Part shown: one piece after another, positions 24,401 to 29,529 of the stretch
Numbering within the stretch: the first letter of the stretch is position 1
How the letters are laid out: every line of letters begins with the position of its first letter
DNA from: Epiperipatus broadwayi
Lineage: Eukaryota; Onychophora; Udeonychophora; Euonychophora; Peripatidae
Assembly: GCA_028023455.1 (NCBI GenBank)
Contig: JAQFVV010000205.1
Span: 64,001 to 128,000, forward strand
Reading direction: 5' to 3'
DNA: 64,000 bases
Notes under the pieces: generated by a model
The model's input: only the letters and a program-made list of their open reading frames with translations
Told to the model about the DNA's origin: nothing
Databases searched by the model: none
Program-made: the position numbers and the translations under genes

Positions 24401-27400
24401 CCAGTATTTCCCTGACATTTGGTACAGGATACTGACTTTTAGTGTGGTTTTTATTTATTGTGGCCCTATAATCTCTGTAAATGTGGATCTGTCCATTTGG
24501 CTTAGATATAACCATGATTGGAGTGGCCCATTCCGTTTTCTCGACTGGCATTAATACATCTTTACTAACCAGATTTATCAACTCTTGTTCCACCTTAGTT
24601 TGCAGCGCAAAAGGAACTTTTCTGGGTCTGCAGATAACGGGGGTCACACCACCTTGTAGCTCTATGTATATAGGCATCGTAATAATTTTTCCCTCATCAT
24701 TTTTAAATAATTCACAATATTTATTTCTCATTTCTTGCTCAATAGCAACTTTATTTATCACACATATCTCTATTCCCAAAGCATCAAACCATTCCCTACC
24801 TATAATAGGATTTAGATCACTTTGTACCATATATAACGGTAGTGTTCGAACTTTACTATTTAATTTAATCTGAGCCATCACCTTCCTAATATTTTCATAC
24901 TATTTCTGCTAGCGTCTTTTGCTCTTAAACTTGTCTTCATTAATAAAGGAGGATTTTTTCGATTTTGCACTACTTTCTCCCAGTTTTCAAGTGTCATCAT
25001 TGACACGCCTGCTCCGCTGTCAATTTCCATTTTCACTGGTGTCTTTAATAAATTAACTGTCAGCATAAACTGATTTCCGTATTCAATCTGTGTATTGTAA
25101 ATATCACACTTTTTTTATTTTCGACTTTACAAGTTGGCAAGTTCCCATGATCCTTTTCTCCTTTATTTTGACATACATTCTGCAAATGCCCAACTTTACC
25201 ACAAGTCCTACAATGCTCCTTATTATATTTACACTTACGAGCCATGTGGCCTTTGATTCCACAGCAATAAACACACTATCTCATATGTTTTGCTCTTAAT
25301 AGGTTGGGACTTATTTTCAGTTTTCCGAATATACGCATTACCGTCATTTTTGTGGGTAAAATTTCAAAGTGGATCCAATATGCTCAAATTGCCAGAGATA
25401 TGATGAAACATTTGAACATGTTATTAAGTCATGCTTTGGGCTTGGAAATGTGAAAAGCCTCATATATAATAATTCAGTTATAGACTACTATCAAATCATG
25501 GATCTCAAAGAGTGCATTCATGGTAGAGACATTCCTATCATAAGGTTATCTGTCTTTCTTATCTACTCAATCTGGCTTGTCAGGTGTGGCAAATTATATA
25601 CCTTACCCCAACCAGAAGAAGATCATCTCTTCCTCAATGTGATTAGGAAAATAAAAGAAAGAGACAAAATCTTGGCCACAAAATTCCTTTATGAGGAGAC
25701 ATGGAAGCTTTTTAATATACCATCTCAATAGTCTAGATCAAATAGTCTTGTATGCATCTTCATAGGAAGGTAGACTTTGTTCAAACTAGATGATAAAATT
25801 ACATTTTACTCAAAGTTATTATGAACTCAATATAGATATGTTCTGATTGCTTTTGCATTGAAGAATTTTTTTGGAAACCTTTTGATACACTACATGGAAT
25901 AGACTAGATCAAATAAATTTATATATATCGTCATAGGGAAAATAGCCTTTGTCTAAGAACTAGATGATTAATTTACTATTTATTCAAAGATACAATGCAT
26001 TCAATATAATCATGTATCAATTGTTTTGCATTAATAAATTTGTTTTAGAATAAAATTTCTAAATTCTTCCAATTGGTCGAGTACTATTTCGTGGGCTACT
26101 TCCATTTTGATTGCTTCGTCGTACGTCAACTCTCTTGAGGCCTGTAACTGCTGCCTAAGCCTATCGTCTGACATGCCCCAAAGTAATTGCTCAAGCAGAT
26201 TATCCTCTAAGGCATCGCCATAACTGCAACTTTTAGCAAGTTCTCTTAGAGCTTGAGCATAATCTCGTATACGCTCTCCCTTGTTTTGCCTTCAGTTTCT
26301 GAAGTGTAGTCTTGCAACATGCTTCGAAGACTGGGGACTGAAAACATTATTTAATTTCCCCGTAACTACATTGTATGGCAAATTCTCTGGCTCTTCGTGA
26401 TCACAGAGTCTATTTGCTATTTTGATTACTTGTTGCCCGGCATAACCCAATAATGTGGCAACTTTAATGGGGTCGCTTGTCGTACCATTAATCAAAAACA
26501 GTTTCTCGATTCTCTTAAGGTAAATTGGCCAATCAACGGGGTTATTAACCTTGAACTTGTTAATTGTTACCTGAGGCACTGATGCCATCATTTTATATTT
26601 TAATTTATTTTTTTTAAAAAAATTTCTATTTCACTACAAGATAACTAATTAAACATGCTTACTGAGACAAATTTCTATTAATACCCTTACTAAACAATTA
26701 CTCTTAATACACTTACTAAAACAAATTAATACGCTTACTAAAACAATTTTTCTGACTACTAATTCGATATTCACCCGGACTTCGATTCTCAATTTCCTTG
26801 TAGCTTTCTCTACATTATACAATTCAATTCGAATCCACTACTGTTTCTAAATTGCACCAGATTTTTCTACTGGAACATATCCTGTCGACTGCGCCAATTT
26901 TCTGCTGTGTACAGCCACTCACTTGGCTTAACAATCAGGTAAATAGACAGCAGAAACCAAATGATTAGACAAATAGTTTAATAGAATTATCAGTCGGATA
27001 AATAATATTACATATATAGTTATAAGACAATTAAGTTTAACTTATGAACGCTGGCCATGTAGGCATACAAAAAACACATAATATAGACTGGTGTGGCCTG
27101 CAAAGTTCCCAAGTCCACTTTTTAACCTTCAGTGGTGGAGTTCACTGGGTTTTTTCCGTTGCTAAGTTAAGACTCTTGACTTTCGTGTGCATTCAATGAG
27201 TTCCCCGCTGCAAGTGCTGCTTAGTTATTTTTTGTTCCTTCTTTGTTCTTGTTAAGGAATGTTTTAGAAACCAATTAATTTTCAGCTATTGTCTACTTTT
27301 AGTAATCAGCATTTTTAATCTAGCTGCTTAATTAGTTTCTAATCTGGAGCGCTTATCTTTAATAGCGTACCAAATTTAATTACATTAATTATTATATATG

Positions 27401-27790
27401 TATAACTTATTTTAACAAAACTTATTAATTATTATACACGTATATAGCAATATTTTACTTTCACAAGATAATAATAACAGCTAATGATTTTGTGAATTCA
27501 GGATGTATACATATTTTATGTTAAAGTATTGAAGTTTTAGAAAATTCAAAACTTTTTAGAAAATGTGCCGTACAATTTTGGGGGATTATTTAATTACAGG
27601 TCTTATAGAATTTATTTAATATAATCTAAAGCCTTAGCTTATAGTAAAATATTTGCAAAAAATTGTTAACATGTATAAAAAGACAATACATAATTATAGT
27701 TTCTTTAAAAAAATTACCTGGCCCTTTAGAACCTCCATTCAACAGCCGTCCAAGACGAAAAATGACAGCCCTCTCATATTCTTGTACAAC
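358..27790 (-). CDS. Stomatin/MEC-2-like band-7 (SPFH) membrane protein gene, partial, five exons
   Basis: Five minus-strand exons (27718-27790, 16153-16235, 7553-7756, 1590-1645, 358-436) join in phase into 165 codons. Together they give most of the stomatin core: [12 protein letters not shown] at the start of the SPFH domain, [80 protein letters not shown] and the coiled-coil [15 protein letters not shown]. Stomatins are hairpin-anchored inner-leaflet membrane proteins that oligomerise, bind cholesterol and regulate ion channels; MEC-2 is the nematode touch-channel partner. The N-terminal cytosolic tail with membrane hairpin and the C-terminal oligomerisation segment are absent: the latter lies left of position 1, the former presumably right of 64000, though an unrecognised short exon is possible. 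All introns are GT-AG (about 11.5, 8.4, 5.9 and 1.15 kb). Family assignment is very secure; the orthologue (mec-2, unc-1, stomatin) is not. Confidence 0.95.
1590..1645 (-). CDS. Stomatin-like gene, exon encoding [18 protein letters not shown]
   Basis: 56 nt. Acceptor TTCTAG precedes 1645; donor GTAAGT begins at 1589. Encodes [18 protein letters not shown] plus two bases of the next valine codon. The WGIKVERVE block is a signature of the stomatin subfamily. Confidence 0.93.
1646..3790. other. Intronic A/T-rich DNA, no recognised feature
   Basis: Part of the 5.9-kb stomatin intron. Low-complexity A/T-rich sequence; short chance ORFs only. Confidence 0.6.
3791..3870 (-). repeat. tRNA-derived SINE fragment, 5'-truncated
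   Basis: Read on the minus strand this is GCAAGCAGTTGTCCCAGGTT...CCCGGCCAATGC then TATGACACATG and a poly(A) run (3791-3803 on +). It matches the 3' half of the tRNA-like repeats at 4548 and 21109. Homology stops near 3870, so the box A part is missing. Confidence 0.75.
4548..4655 (+). repeat. tRNA-derived SINE, tRNA-like head nearly complete
   Basis: 4548-4630 folds as a tRNA-like head: GCGTTG (4548-4553) pairs with CAATGC (4625-4630), an A-box-like TAGCCGAGAGG follows, and GGTTCGCATCC is one base from the B-box consensus. At 83 nt with a long variable region it resembles a Leu/Ser-type tRNA. TATGACATATG and an A-rich tail follow, as at 3791 and 21109. The shared tail shows it is a SINE, not a tRNA gene. 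Confidence 0.8.
4681..7552. other. Intronic A/T-rich DNA, mostly featureless
   Basis: Rest of the same stomatin intron. Apart from the hammerhead-like motif at 5613-5645 I see only A/T-rich and simple-sequence DNA, including an AATTAATTAATTA run near 7486. Confidence 0.6.
5613..5645 (+). ncRNA. Hammerhead-like motif
   Basis: CTGAAGA (5613-5619), an extra A, then GGCTG-TGGGT-CAGTC (a 5-bp stem with one G-U) and GAAAC (5636-5640), followed by TGTC. It has the CUGANGA / stem II / GAAA order with one inserted A before stem II, as in the 57.66-kb and 63-kb copies. A tract with AATAAA-like signals follows, as at a repeat 3' end. Confidence 0.4.
7553..7756 (-). CDS. Stomatin-like gene, central SPFH-domain exon
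   Basis: 204 nt, exactly 68 codons. Acceptor TTTTCAG precedes 7756; donor GTAATT begins at 7552. Encodes [39 protein letters not shown] and [14 protein letters not shown]. Both ends are phase 0. No frame damage. Confidence 0.96.
7882..8480 (+). pseudogene. Penelope-like element (PLE) C-terminal fragment with GIY-YIG-type region
   Basis: An open frame at 7882-8370 carries [12 protein letters not shown] and then [20 protein letters not shown], which matches the linker and GIY-YIG endonuclease entry (YKI...C...YYGET) at the C-terminus of Penelope-like reverse transcriptases. Similarity continues past the stop in another frame with [20 protein letters not shown], typical of the domain end, to about 8480. 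The reverse transcriptase domain is missing, so this is a 5'-truncated, frameshifted copy lying in a stomatin intron opposite to the gene. The first Met is probably not a real start. A hammerhead-like motif follows within 70 bp, where PLE terminal regions often carry one. Confidence 0.75.
8549..8600 (+). ncRNA. Hammerhead-like motif downstream of the Penelope-like fragment
   Basis: Stem I TCTATAGCT (8549-8557) pairs, with one bulge, with AGTATAGA (8593-8600). Between them: TTGAAAA (a decayed CUGANGA), T, stem II GAAGG (8566-8570) with CCTTC (8578-8582), GAAA (8583-8586) and the self-complementary AGCGCT, followed by A. The implied cleavage triplet is CTA, before 8593. Two core bases differ from consensus, so present activity is doubtful, but architecture and position match known PLE hammerheads. 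Confidence 0.5.
8650..9870. other. Intronic A/T-rich DNA, no recognised feature
   Basis: A/T-rich sequence within the 8.4-kb stomatin intron; short TG/GTGT run near 9470. Nothing else recognised. Confidence 0.55.
9880..10340. repeat. Diverged copies of the ~170-bp dispersed repeat seen at 38.1-39.1 kb
   Basis: Two or three diverged units share phrases with the 38-kb array: a 'ccat.gta/gac..t' block, 'accatttcacgaaaccacac', 'gatgttcaagcaccagcagtgac' and 'cacatgatatttatagcttgg'. Order and spacing resemble the array, but divergence is high. No coding potential. Confidence 0.45.
10490..10549 (-). ncRNA. Hammerhead-like ribozyme motif, ACTAGT family
   Basis: Minus strand: outer stem I GATCCAA (10543-10549) with TTGGAT (10490-10495); inner stem I CTCA with TGTG; core CTGACGA (10527-10533); stem II GGC-CACAA-GCC flanked by an A/A mismatch; GAAAC; ACTAGT; cleavage triplet GTC ending at 10504. 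The core satisfies CUGANGA with N = C. The A/A at 10.1/11.1 departs from the usual G-C pair. Confidence 0.6.
10855..10916 (+). ncRNA. Hammerhead-like motif, ACTAGT family, G8 mutated
   Basis: Plus-strand partner of the 10490 motif. It carries CTGATAA (10872-10878) in place of CTGATGA, then GGCC-ACAA-GCC, GAAAC (10892-10896), ACTAGT and GTC (10899-10901), then TGGGGA pairing with the upstream CTCTTCA. The G8-to-A change should weaken or abolish cleavage. Confidence 0.5.
11100..12140. other. Intronic A/T-rich DNA, no recognised feature
   Basis: No convincing ORF, RNA or repeat structure seen. A short fragment of the hammerhead repeat's outer part ('catcacatgatcaccat...') begins near 12163. Confidence 0.5.
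12163..12245 (-). repeat. Fragment of the ACTAGT hammerhead repeat family
   Basis: Contains the family phrases 'catcacatgatcaccattct' and 'ttatgcttacacaagctgttaa' followed by 'gaggcaaaact', as at 10803 and 32925. The ribozyme part is absent. Confidence 0.6.
12530..12935 (+). repeat. Near full-length single copy of the hammerhead repeat family
   Basis: The plus-oriented unit runs from 'attaaacaaccaatgacacc' through 'ggtggctgctggagggttgc', the hammerhead at 12755-12814 and 'cactagatagggattttatg' to 'atggagagtttagcc'. The reverse complement of 10397-10790 gives the same order of blocks, so this copy defines a unit of about 400 bp. No ORF. Unlike the 10.4-kb and 31.9-kb loci it is not part of a palindrome. 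Confidence 0.8.
12755..12814 (+). ncRNA. Hammerhead-like ribozyme motif, ACTAGT family
   Basis: Outer stem I GATCCAA (12755-12761) with TTGGAT (12809-12814); inner stem I TCCTCA with TGGGGA (6 bp); core TTGATGA (12771-12777); weak stem II around CACAA; GAAAC; ACTAGT; triplet GTC (12798-12800). C3 is T in this copy. The two-part stem I with an internal loop is what type I hammerheads use for tertiary contacts. Confidence 0.55.
12940..14480. other. Intronic A/T-rich DNA, no recognised feature
   Basis: Mostly unique-looking A/T-rich sequence. Two near-copies of a short phrase (tagaggatactg..atcattttttct / tagaggactctggagatcattttctct) lie at 13912-13981. No gene seen. Confidence 0.5.
14503..14564 (+). 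ncRNA. Hammerhead-like motif, TTGGTGATTAT family
   Basis: Stem I ATAATC (14503-14508) with GATTAT (14559-14564) and ATCAA with TTGGT; core CTGATGA (14517-14523); stem II TGCT-GGTTT-AGCA; then GAAT instead of GAAA. Cleavage would fall before TTGGT at 14554. It is the plus-strand relative of the 15505-15563 motif; the lost A15.1 makes this copy probably inactive. Confidence 0.45.
15407..15662. repeat. Inverted repeat with ~65-bp arms, tRNA-like arm, hammerhead-like motif inside
   Basis: The arm at 15407-15472 is the reverse complement of 15598-15662 ('ttgaggtctgagttcaaatccctata' region, few mismatches). The plus-strand right arm carries GAGTTCAAATCCC, close to a tRNA B box, about 70 nt after a possible acceptor/D-arm region, which suggests a tRNA-derived SINE head. 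The spacer holds the minus-strand hammerhead-like motif at 15505-15563. Confidence 0.7.
15505..15563 (-). ncRNA. Hammerhead-like ribozyme motif, TTGGTGATTAT family, core intact
   Basis: Minus strand: stem I GATTAT/ATAATC outer pairing (15558-15563 with 15505-15510) and ACCAA/TTGGT inner pairing (15550-15554 with 15511-15515); core CTGATGA (15543-15549); stem II TGCT-GGTTT-AGCA with a U/U mismatch at its base; GAAA; stem III ATA-CA-TAT; cleavage triplet ATA before TTGGT. The U/U at 10.1/11.1 is unusual; otherwise all conserved core bases are present. Confidence 0.55.
16153..16235 (-). CDS. Stomatin-like gene, exon encoding IFFVLPC...DVPPQE
   Basis: 83 nt. Two bases complete the glycine codon split with the 27718-27790 exon, then 27 codons: [20 protein letters not shown] and FDVPPQE. 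Acceptor TTTTAAG precedes 16235; donor GTAAAT begins at 16152. The [13 protein letters not shown] wording is closer to nematode MEC-2 than to vertebrate stomatin. Confidence 0.95.
16450..17120 (+). repeat. Dispersed repeat, possible diverged solo LTR
   Basis: Shares ordered phrases with 51160-51630 and 28400-28720: 'tgaggtatagct', 'gcccttataggttt', 'tgacagc.tg.ctca', 'ggctatttattgacagatcccc', 'aagatggaat.tggactag'. The 28.4-kb copy lies in what looks like a gypsy LTR, so LTR origin is an inference. No ORF. Confidence 0.5.
17464..17489. repeat. (TA)n microsatellite
   Basis: About twelve uninterrupted TA units directly abut the left end of the palindrome that starts at 17490. Confidence 0.9.
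17490..17583. repeat. 94-bp spacerless palindrome with hammerhead-like end
   Basis: Two 47-bp arms meet at CAATTG (17534-17539) with about two mismatches and no loop. On the plus strand the right arm and flank read TTGATAA (17558-17564), T, GGCAG-loop-CTGTC and GAAA (17584-17587), a decayed hammerhead-like order. Same design as the 57.6-kb palindrome. Confidence 0.85.
17600..20030. other. Intronic A/T-rich DNA, no recognised gene
   Basis: Within the 11.5-kb stomatin intron. Small chance ORFs (18586-18843 is Phe/Ile/Tyr-rich low complexity). A 50-bp fragment of the hammerhead repeat ('ctgtatggagagttttgctc') lies at 19128-19150. Confidence 0.55.
20037..20295 (+). repeat. Two direct repeats (~165-bp period) flanking a hammerhead-like motif
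   Basis: 'ctctacaaggtgttaa.ag.ggata.aaa' followed by 'gtc.ctaccttgtg.gagagtg.tgca' occurs at about 20062-20122 and again at 20231-20290. The hammerhead-like motif (20131-20194) lies between the copies. Direct repeats bounding a ribozyme resemble retrozyme organisation, but a repeat dimer explains it too. Related minus-oriented copies are at 36640-36740 and 52240-52420. Confidence 0.7.
20131..20194 (+). ncRNA. Hammerhead-like ribozyme motif, same family as 15505
   Basis: Inner stem I GATCAA with TTGGGT and outer TGATC with a downstream GATC; core CTGATGA (20144-20150); CTG-loop-CAG stem II; GAAA (20166-20169); then TGTGTATC with an ATC-type triplet before TTGGG. Core boxes are intact; stem II is only 3 bp with unpaired bases at its foot. 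Confidence 0.45.
20300..20570. other. A/T-rich sequence with poly(T) tract
   Basis: Contains a T run near 20500-20514 directly after CAAGC. It may be the poly(A) end of a minus-oriented element that carries the 20571-20632 ribozyme motif. Confidence 0.4.
20571..20632 (-). ncRNA. Hammerhead ribozyme motif, type I-like, intact core, ACCGGT stem III
   Basis: Minus strand order: outer stem I TGTCCC pairs with GGGACA (20571-20576); inner stem I CTCA pairs with TGGG (one G-U); core CTGAAGA (20605-20611); stem II GACC-CATA-GGTC, perfect and starting with the canonical G-C; GAAA; self-complementary ACCGGT; triplet GTC with cleavage predicted after 20583. Every conserved hammerhead position I can check is satisfied. 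ACCGGT can form a 2-bp stem III in cis or a duplex between two copies. The sequence beside it ('caagctaagca') is shared with the 62.95-kb copy, so this is a repeat family. Confidence 0.75.
21109..21187 (-). repeat. tRNA-derived SINE head
   Basis: Minus strand GCGTTGGTGGCCGAGTGGTC (A box TGGCCGAGTGG) through GTTGTCCCGGG to CGATGC, then TTTGACACAATAAAAA. GCGTTG pairs with CGATGC. The B box is disrupted by a 4-5 base change compared with the 4548 copy. Same family as 3791 and 4548. Confidence 0.8.
21450..21454. other. Target-site duplication ATATT, left copy
   Basis: ATATT directly precedes the left LTR; the identical ATATT at 27450-27454 directly follows the right LTR. Five bases is usual for Ty3/gypsy integration. 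Confidence 0.85.
21455..22046 (-). repeat. 3' LTR (592 bp)
   Basis: Aligns end to end with 26903-27449 except for a 45-bp segment here (about 21938-21983, between 'aattac' and 'attaattatt') that is absent from the other LTR. On the minus strand it starts TGCTATATACGTG and ends GTACACAGC[G/A]; the last base here is mutated. Confidence 0.95.
22047..22060 (-). other. Polypurine tract
   Basis: Minus strand GAAGTGGTGGAGG immediately precedes the TGCTATA start of the 3' LTR, as expected for the plus-strand primer. Confidence 0.75.
22065..22283 (-). pseudogene. Gypsy integrase C-terminal tail
   Basis: 72-codon open stretch ending just before the polypurine tract. Charged and Lys/Glu-rich, with a near-duplicated EEKxDDQETxxxNKTPVxEK motif (two copies), ending [17 protein letters not shown]. 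This R-S-x-R-x-R-K-x-P ending is typical of gypsy polyprotein tails. Confidence 0.75.
22620..23260 (-). pseudogene. Gypsy integrase, zinc-binding and catalytic core, frameshifted
   Basis: H2C2 region at about 23050-23190 reads [16 protein letters not shown] then a stop where the second Trp is expected. The catalytic core (22643-22996) has HVDHAGPF (first Asp), [11 protein letters not shown] and [17 protein letters not shown] (second Asp). The third acidic site ([11 protein letters not shown]) is present but in another frame near 22665-22700. At least one stop and one frameshift: inactive. Confidence 0.9.
23400..24081 (-). pseudogene. Gypsy RT thumb/connection and RNase H remnant
   Basis: 23713-24081 encodes [35 protein letters not shown] and [14 protein letters not shown]; the last is the RNase H DASxxGxGAVL-type start with its first Asp. 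Downstream RNase H sequence to about 23400 is spread over frames. It is frameshifted relative to the RT piece at 24138-24881. Confidence 0.88.
24138..24881 (-). pseudogene. Gypsy protease end and reverse transcriptase palm/fingers
   Basis: 247-codon open frame. It begins with the protease end ([14 protein letters not shown]) and runs into [21 protein letters not shown] (normally RVC), [28 protein letters not shown] (first catalytic Asp), [19 protein letters not shown] and YFDDILVVA (the YxDD box as YFDD). The longest intact piece of the element; it ends at a frameshift. Confidence 0.93.
24878..25066 (-). pseudogene. Gypsy aspartic protease fragment
   Basis: Contains [23 protein letters not shown] is the retroviral-type catalytic loop. 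The frame stops just before the RT frame, overlapping it by 4 bases. Confidence 0.88.
25090..25356 (-). pseudogene. Gypsy nucleocapsid zinc knuckles
   Basis: [15 protein letters not shown] is a perfect CX2CX4HX4C knuckle. Just upstream, [15 protein letters not shown] is a second, shifted knuckle (the first cysteine of the expected spacing is Val), and a TAG lies directly before it. The downstream part continues in the same frame toward the protease. Confidence 0.85.
25357..25365. other. Target-site duplication TAAAATTTC, left copy (nested LINE)
   Basis: TAAAATTTC here and at 26051-26059 bracket 25366-26050, which interrupts the gypsy gag. Confidence 0.75.
25366..26050 (+). mobile_element. 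5'-truncated LINE 3' end nested in gypsy gag
   Basis: 685-bp plus-strand insertion with 9-bp duplications (TAAAATTTC). 25369-25731 is open and starts with a CX2CX8HX4C zinc motif ([18 protein letters not shown]) like those at the C-terminus of LINE ORF2 proteins; the rest is an Ile/Lys-rich tail. The 3' UTR holds two ~165-bp tandem copies (from 25731 and from 25902) each starting with 'tag.ctagatcaaata'. The first in-frame Met is a truncation artefact. Inserted after the gypsy copy. Confidence 0.8.
26060..26591 (-). pseudogene. Gypsy Gag (matrix/capsid), frameshifted
   Basis: Starts at 26591 with [21 protein letters not shown] and runs 99 codons, including [16 protein letters not shown] and [15 protein letters not shown]. 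It continues in another frame from about 26290 with [39 protein letters not shown] and [19 protein letters not shown], a typical gypsy capsid segment. Continuity to the nucleocapsid is broken by the nested LINE. Confidence 0.88.
26881..26896 (-). other. Probable primer-binding site
   Basis: Minus strand TGGCGCAGTCGACAGG begins six bases after the 5' LTR end. TGG is the expected complement of a tRNA CCA end. I do not assign the tRNA. Confidence 0.6.
26903..27449 (-). repeat. 5' LTR (547 bp)
   Basis: Pairs with 21455-22046; ends are TGC...GCA on both strands. Lacks the 45-bp block of the other LTR. Followed at 27450-27454 by the ATATT duplication. Confidence 0.95.
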
Positions 27791-28209
27791 CTGAAATACC
27801 AAAATTTTAATAATTACAATTAAAAATGAAAATAACTTATAAACTATCAAAGACAATCTTAAACTACAGTTAACATCTTCTATAAATGATTAATCAATAC
27901 TATATTTAGTAATTACTATTTCACAAAAGAATCACGTCCGAATACATTACTGGTAGAATATTTGGAAGTGAGGTTCTATGAAGTATTAATATTCATAAAT
28001 GTTACATAATTGATCAGTAAATGTCACTTACATGCGATTAAAATTATTAGTATCTATTATAAATTACTATCAATGCAATGATAATATAGAATATTGAAAA
28101 GAATAATGTTAAAAATATAGTAAATAATTTAAAAACAATCGTGAGCATGCGCAAAGATAAAAAGCTTTTCCGAATAATTTCCAATAATTAATGGGTCCAT
28201 CTTTGACTG
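27450..28209. other. Stomatin exon flanks, A/T-rich
   Basis: Apart from the exon at 27718-27790, no other feature recognised. Confidence 0.5.
27718..27790 (-). CDS. Stomatin-like gene, exon encoding [20 protein letters not shown] (5'-most exon in window)
   Basis: 73 nt: 24 codons plus one base. Acceptor TATTTCAG precedes 27790; donor GTAATT begins at 27717. [15 protein letters not shown] directly follows the membrane hairpin in stomatins, so the hairpin exon should lie upstream, right of 27790. The in-frame Met at 27856 is intronic and not a likely start. Confidence 0.95.
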
Positions 28210-28918
28210 TGTTGTGTTCGGCTGAATTGTAGGTTCCAAATCCAAACCAATAGTAATATCAAAAAAAAAATATGAGCACTCACAAAGTTAATATGTATAA
28301 TTTATTAGAACAAATATACATACATGTTATACCATTAACAAATGCAATCTTACATATAACTTAATCAATAATGAGCTGGTCATCCCTGAATGACTGAACT
28401 CACTTCCATTCTGTATATATTAGTTTGCCTCACGAGTTTTAGTCAAAAAATCTTCCGGCTGTACTAGACAGTTTGCCTCAAGTCAGCCACAATTGTAGCA
28501 GCTTCCAATCCTATCATGGACTTGCCTCACTGTGTAGACACATTGAAAATGATTATAGTAGAAACACCTTCACAGTTGAAAGTGGTTTCAATAAAGAGCA
28601 CATTCAGTCATTCAGATTAGACAGACCTTAACTCTCTCTGTGTGTTCCTCGCCTCCAAAAAGGTTGACTATTTATTGCCAGATCCCCTACCTTACTGGCA
28701 GCAATTGGAATCAGAGAGGATCATTGCCTAATGGCCCGTACTAACTAATGGTAGGATTTTATACACATGTTTATGCATTTGCCATACTTATGTTTTATCC
28801 TTTGGCTACGTTTATATATTGGTTATCCACATATTTACATATTGGTTAATGAGTGCTCATCCGATTAGATAAAAAAATGAATCTGAACATCCACTTCTGA
28901 AAGCAAGGTGTATGACAT
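28210..28918 (-). repeat. Probable gypsy LTR
   Basis: Minus strand from TGTCATACACC (after a CAGGGGAGGGA purine tract at 28918-28930) to ...CCGAACACAACA (28210), giving TG...CA ends and about 709 bp. It directly follows the integrase-tail remnant, as expected for a 3' LTR. No second LTR was found, and the boundary is inferred. Confidence 0.5.
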
Positions 28919-29460
28919 CCCTCCCCTGGCTAAATTTAACCCTGCAGAATGTAGTCATCAAGATGAGCTGGATGACATTTCTTCTTTCTTGGTTTCTCAG
29001 GTTTATTGCTGTTCTTGTCTTGTTCATCATCCTTGTTTGTTGGTCTTGTCCCTGGCTGTTTGCCTGGGTTGTTGCTGACTTTGGTTTGGTGGTCATCATT
29101 TTCACTTGATGTCTGTATGATACAGTCTCAGTTGGTTTAGGTGGTGATGATGTTGATATCCATTTGCTGTTTGAACTACTACAGTGTAGAGTCCTTTTAG
29201 CTGTGTAACTTCTTCTGATATCCATTTTGTGGATCCATAGTACATTCTCCATAGTACATGAGTGCCTATTTATACTTTCTTTTTGCTATTTTCTTTTTCT
29301 GCATATTTGGAGCCAGATTTCAGGGTTTACAGGTTAGCTCAAGATGTCTATTAGTTAGCAGTTTGCCTTTCCATGGACCAGCATGAGTCTAGACCAGGGT
29401 TCTTCATGTTTAGGCCACTGAAGTATTGGGTCCTTTGCTGGCATGTTTTGATTCATTTTG
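28919..29460 (-). pseudogene. Gypsy integrase remnant
   Basis: 29367-29455 reads AKDPILQWPKHEEPWSRL, matching the WPxxxxPWxRLHVDHxGP start of a gypsy integrase core. After an internal deletion, 28857-29252 is an open, Lys/Thr/Gln-rich tail of integrase C-terminal character ending at the purine tract. The catalytic core is missing. Confidence 0.55.
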
Positions 29461-29529
29461 TTTAATGTTGCGAACTGGTTTATACTTGTCTCTGGAAAAC
29501 CTAAGTGACTGAATCAGTCATAACCTAAT

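Larger units (their letters stand above)
21455..27449 (-). mobile_element. Ty3/gypsy LTR retrotransposon, full structure, coding-dead, with nested LINE
   Basis: A 6.0-kb element on the minus strand: 5' LTR 26903-27449, primer-binding-like site, gag, zinc knuckles, protease (DSGAG), reverse transcriptase, RNase H, integrase, polypurine tract, 3' LTR 21455-22046, and ATATT duplications on both sides. Order PR-RT-RH-IN puts it in Ty3/gypsy (Metaviridae). Stops and frameshifts separate every domain, so no intact polyprotein remains. LTRs differ by one 45-bp block and scattered substitutions. It sits in the stomatin intron in the gene's orientation, 268 bp downstream of exon 27718-27790. Confidence 0.95.

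Noticed and set aside
24481-24873. 130-residue plus-strand protein
   Set aside because: Antisense shadow of the gypsy reverse transcriptase.
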